Of a stretch of DNA of 64,000 bases, positions 63,303 to 64,000 are shown piece by piece. The notes under the pieces were generated by a model, which worked only from the letters and a program-made list of their open reading frames with translations, was not told the DNA's origin and ran no database searches. Numbering within the stretch: the stretch's first letter is position 1; each line of letters begins with the position of its first letter. Origin of the DNA: Nicotiana tabacum (lineage: Eukaryota > Streptophyta > Magnoliopsida > Solanales > Solanaceae). Where the stretch lies: positions 62,955,466 to 63,019,465 of the forward strand of contig NC_134082.1 of assembly GCF_000715075.1 (NCBI RefSeq). The letters run 5' to 3'. The position numbers and the translations under genes were made by a program.

Positions 63303-64000
63303 CTCTCCCCCACCCAATATTGCGATGACCGCGGCGCAATGCTGCTGCATAAACTCTTGGATCTTATCTTTGAATTGCCACAAGTTTTTATATCGTTCCC
63401 ACGTGGCCTCCTCTGGTGATTGCCCTTTCCAATAGACGAGGAACATAGCTGTGGCTTTTTGCCATTGTTTTCGCCTGGCCTGGTAATCTATATAGCCTCA
63501 ATCTCCCTATCATGCGAGGCGGTGATAGTCATTGACGCCCGACTCGATTGGCCCCTACTCGGATCATCCTTATCTTCATGATATGGCTTAAGCATGCTAG
63601 CATGGAAGATAGGGTAGATCTTGAGATACGATGGCATGTCAAGCTTGTATGAGATCTTGCCTACCTTGGCGACGATCTAAATTGGCCCCTCATACTTGCG
63701 AAGTAGATTCTGATGCATGCCCCGTAGTGCCTTGAACTGTCTTGGGTTAAACTTCACCATGACCATGTCCCCAACTCTATAGTATGTGGGATGCCGCTTA
63801 TGGTCCGCAAACTTCTTCATCTTCTTAGCTGCCTTATCCAAGTAGGACCTAGCAGTGTCGAGTTGCTCCTCCCATCCTTTGGCCATATGATAAGCCCCCA
63901 AACTCTTTCCCTCAAATGCGGCTGGTAATGAATGTGAAGTTTGTGGTTGTTGGCCTATGGCTAACTCAAATGGTGTCAGCCCAGTAGACTCACTCCACTG
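63270..64000 (-). pseudogene. Element D pol end: integrase C-terminus and chromodomain-like tail
   Basis: Cut by the window edge. On the minus strand the frame is open from 64000 to a TAG at 63679-63677 and reads as the end of integrase, with GLTPFELAIG, KKFADHKRHP and YRVGDMVMVKF. The frame goes on past the stop with the usual YKLDMP and IFHASMLKP block, then loses one base near 63490. After that a chromodomain-like tail reads FLVYWKGQSPEEATWERY. The tail frame ends at a TAG (63272-63270) inside the LTR. A C-terminal chromodomain marks chromoviruses, where it is thought to direct integration to chromatin. The stop and frameshift make this copy inactive. Confidence 0.85.

Overview
This is plant nuclear DNA, most likely from a solanaceous plant and probably Nicotiana. 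I infer this from split genes with GT-AG introns, very large nested Ty3/gypsy elements of the Tat/Ogre type, RTE-type LINE ends with TTG tails, and tRNA-derived SINEs like those of tobacco. There are two intact host genes, both on the minus strand. The rest is layered transposable elements.

Positions 1-39071 are three LTR retrotransposons, one inside another. Element C is the oldest; only the 3' end of one LTR is in view (37847-39071). Element A (1 to 37846, left LTR cut by the window edge) inserted into C. A carries an extra ORF1 upstream of gag, a gag fused by deletion to the end of reverse transcriptase, two RNase H domains and an integrase, all broken. Element B (17978-36000, TSD ctatt) inserted into the right LTR of A. 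B has near-identical LTRs of about 4 kb and a gag with one stop codon, but no pol, so it probably moved with proteins supplied in trans. Both A and B end in long, tandem-repeat-rich 3' regions.

The most interesting signal is a motif of about 57-70 bases that occurs three times in A and four times in B, at matching positions between coding blocks and before the polypurine tract. All seven copies can form the same four pairings, including a pseudoknot, and the paired bases change together between copies. A second covarying module closes the LTRs of A, B and C and ends in an echo of the primer binding site.

Positions 39072-45946 hold two 5'-truncated RTE LINE fragments, a tRNA-like SINE piece and unassigned AT-rich DNA. 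A ten-exon FREE1/FYVE1-like gene (45947-50975) encodes 476 residues with a complete FYVE zinc finger; it would act in ESCRT-dependent sorting at PI3P-rich endosomes. Positions 51170-57112 hold an AT-rich probable MULE remnant, a hAT MITE with an 8-bp TSD, and a large palindromic MULE-like element with a 9-bp TSD inserted in a second hAT MITE. A seven-exon ROP/RAC small GTPase gene (57906-60856) encodes 197 residues ending in CSIL; it would act at the plasma membrane in polarity signalling. Its introns contain a SINE, a hairpin MITE and a LINE/SINE tail. Beyond it are a third hAT MITE (61515-62559) and, at the right edge, the 3' end of a minus-strand chromovirus-type gypsy element with its LTR (62800-63302).
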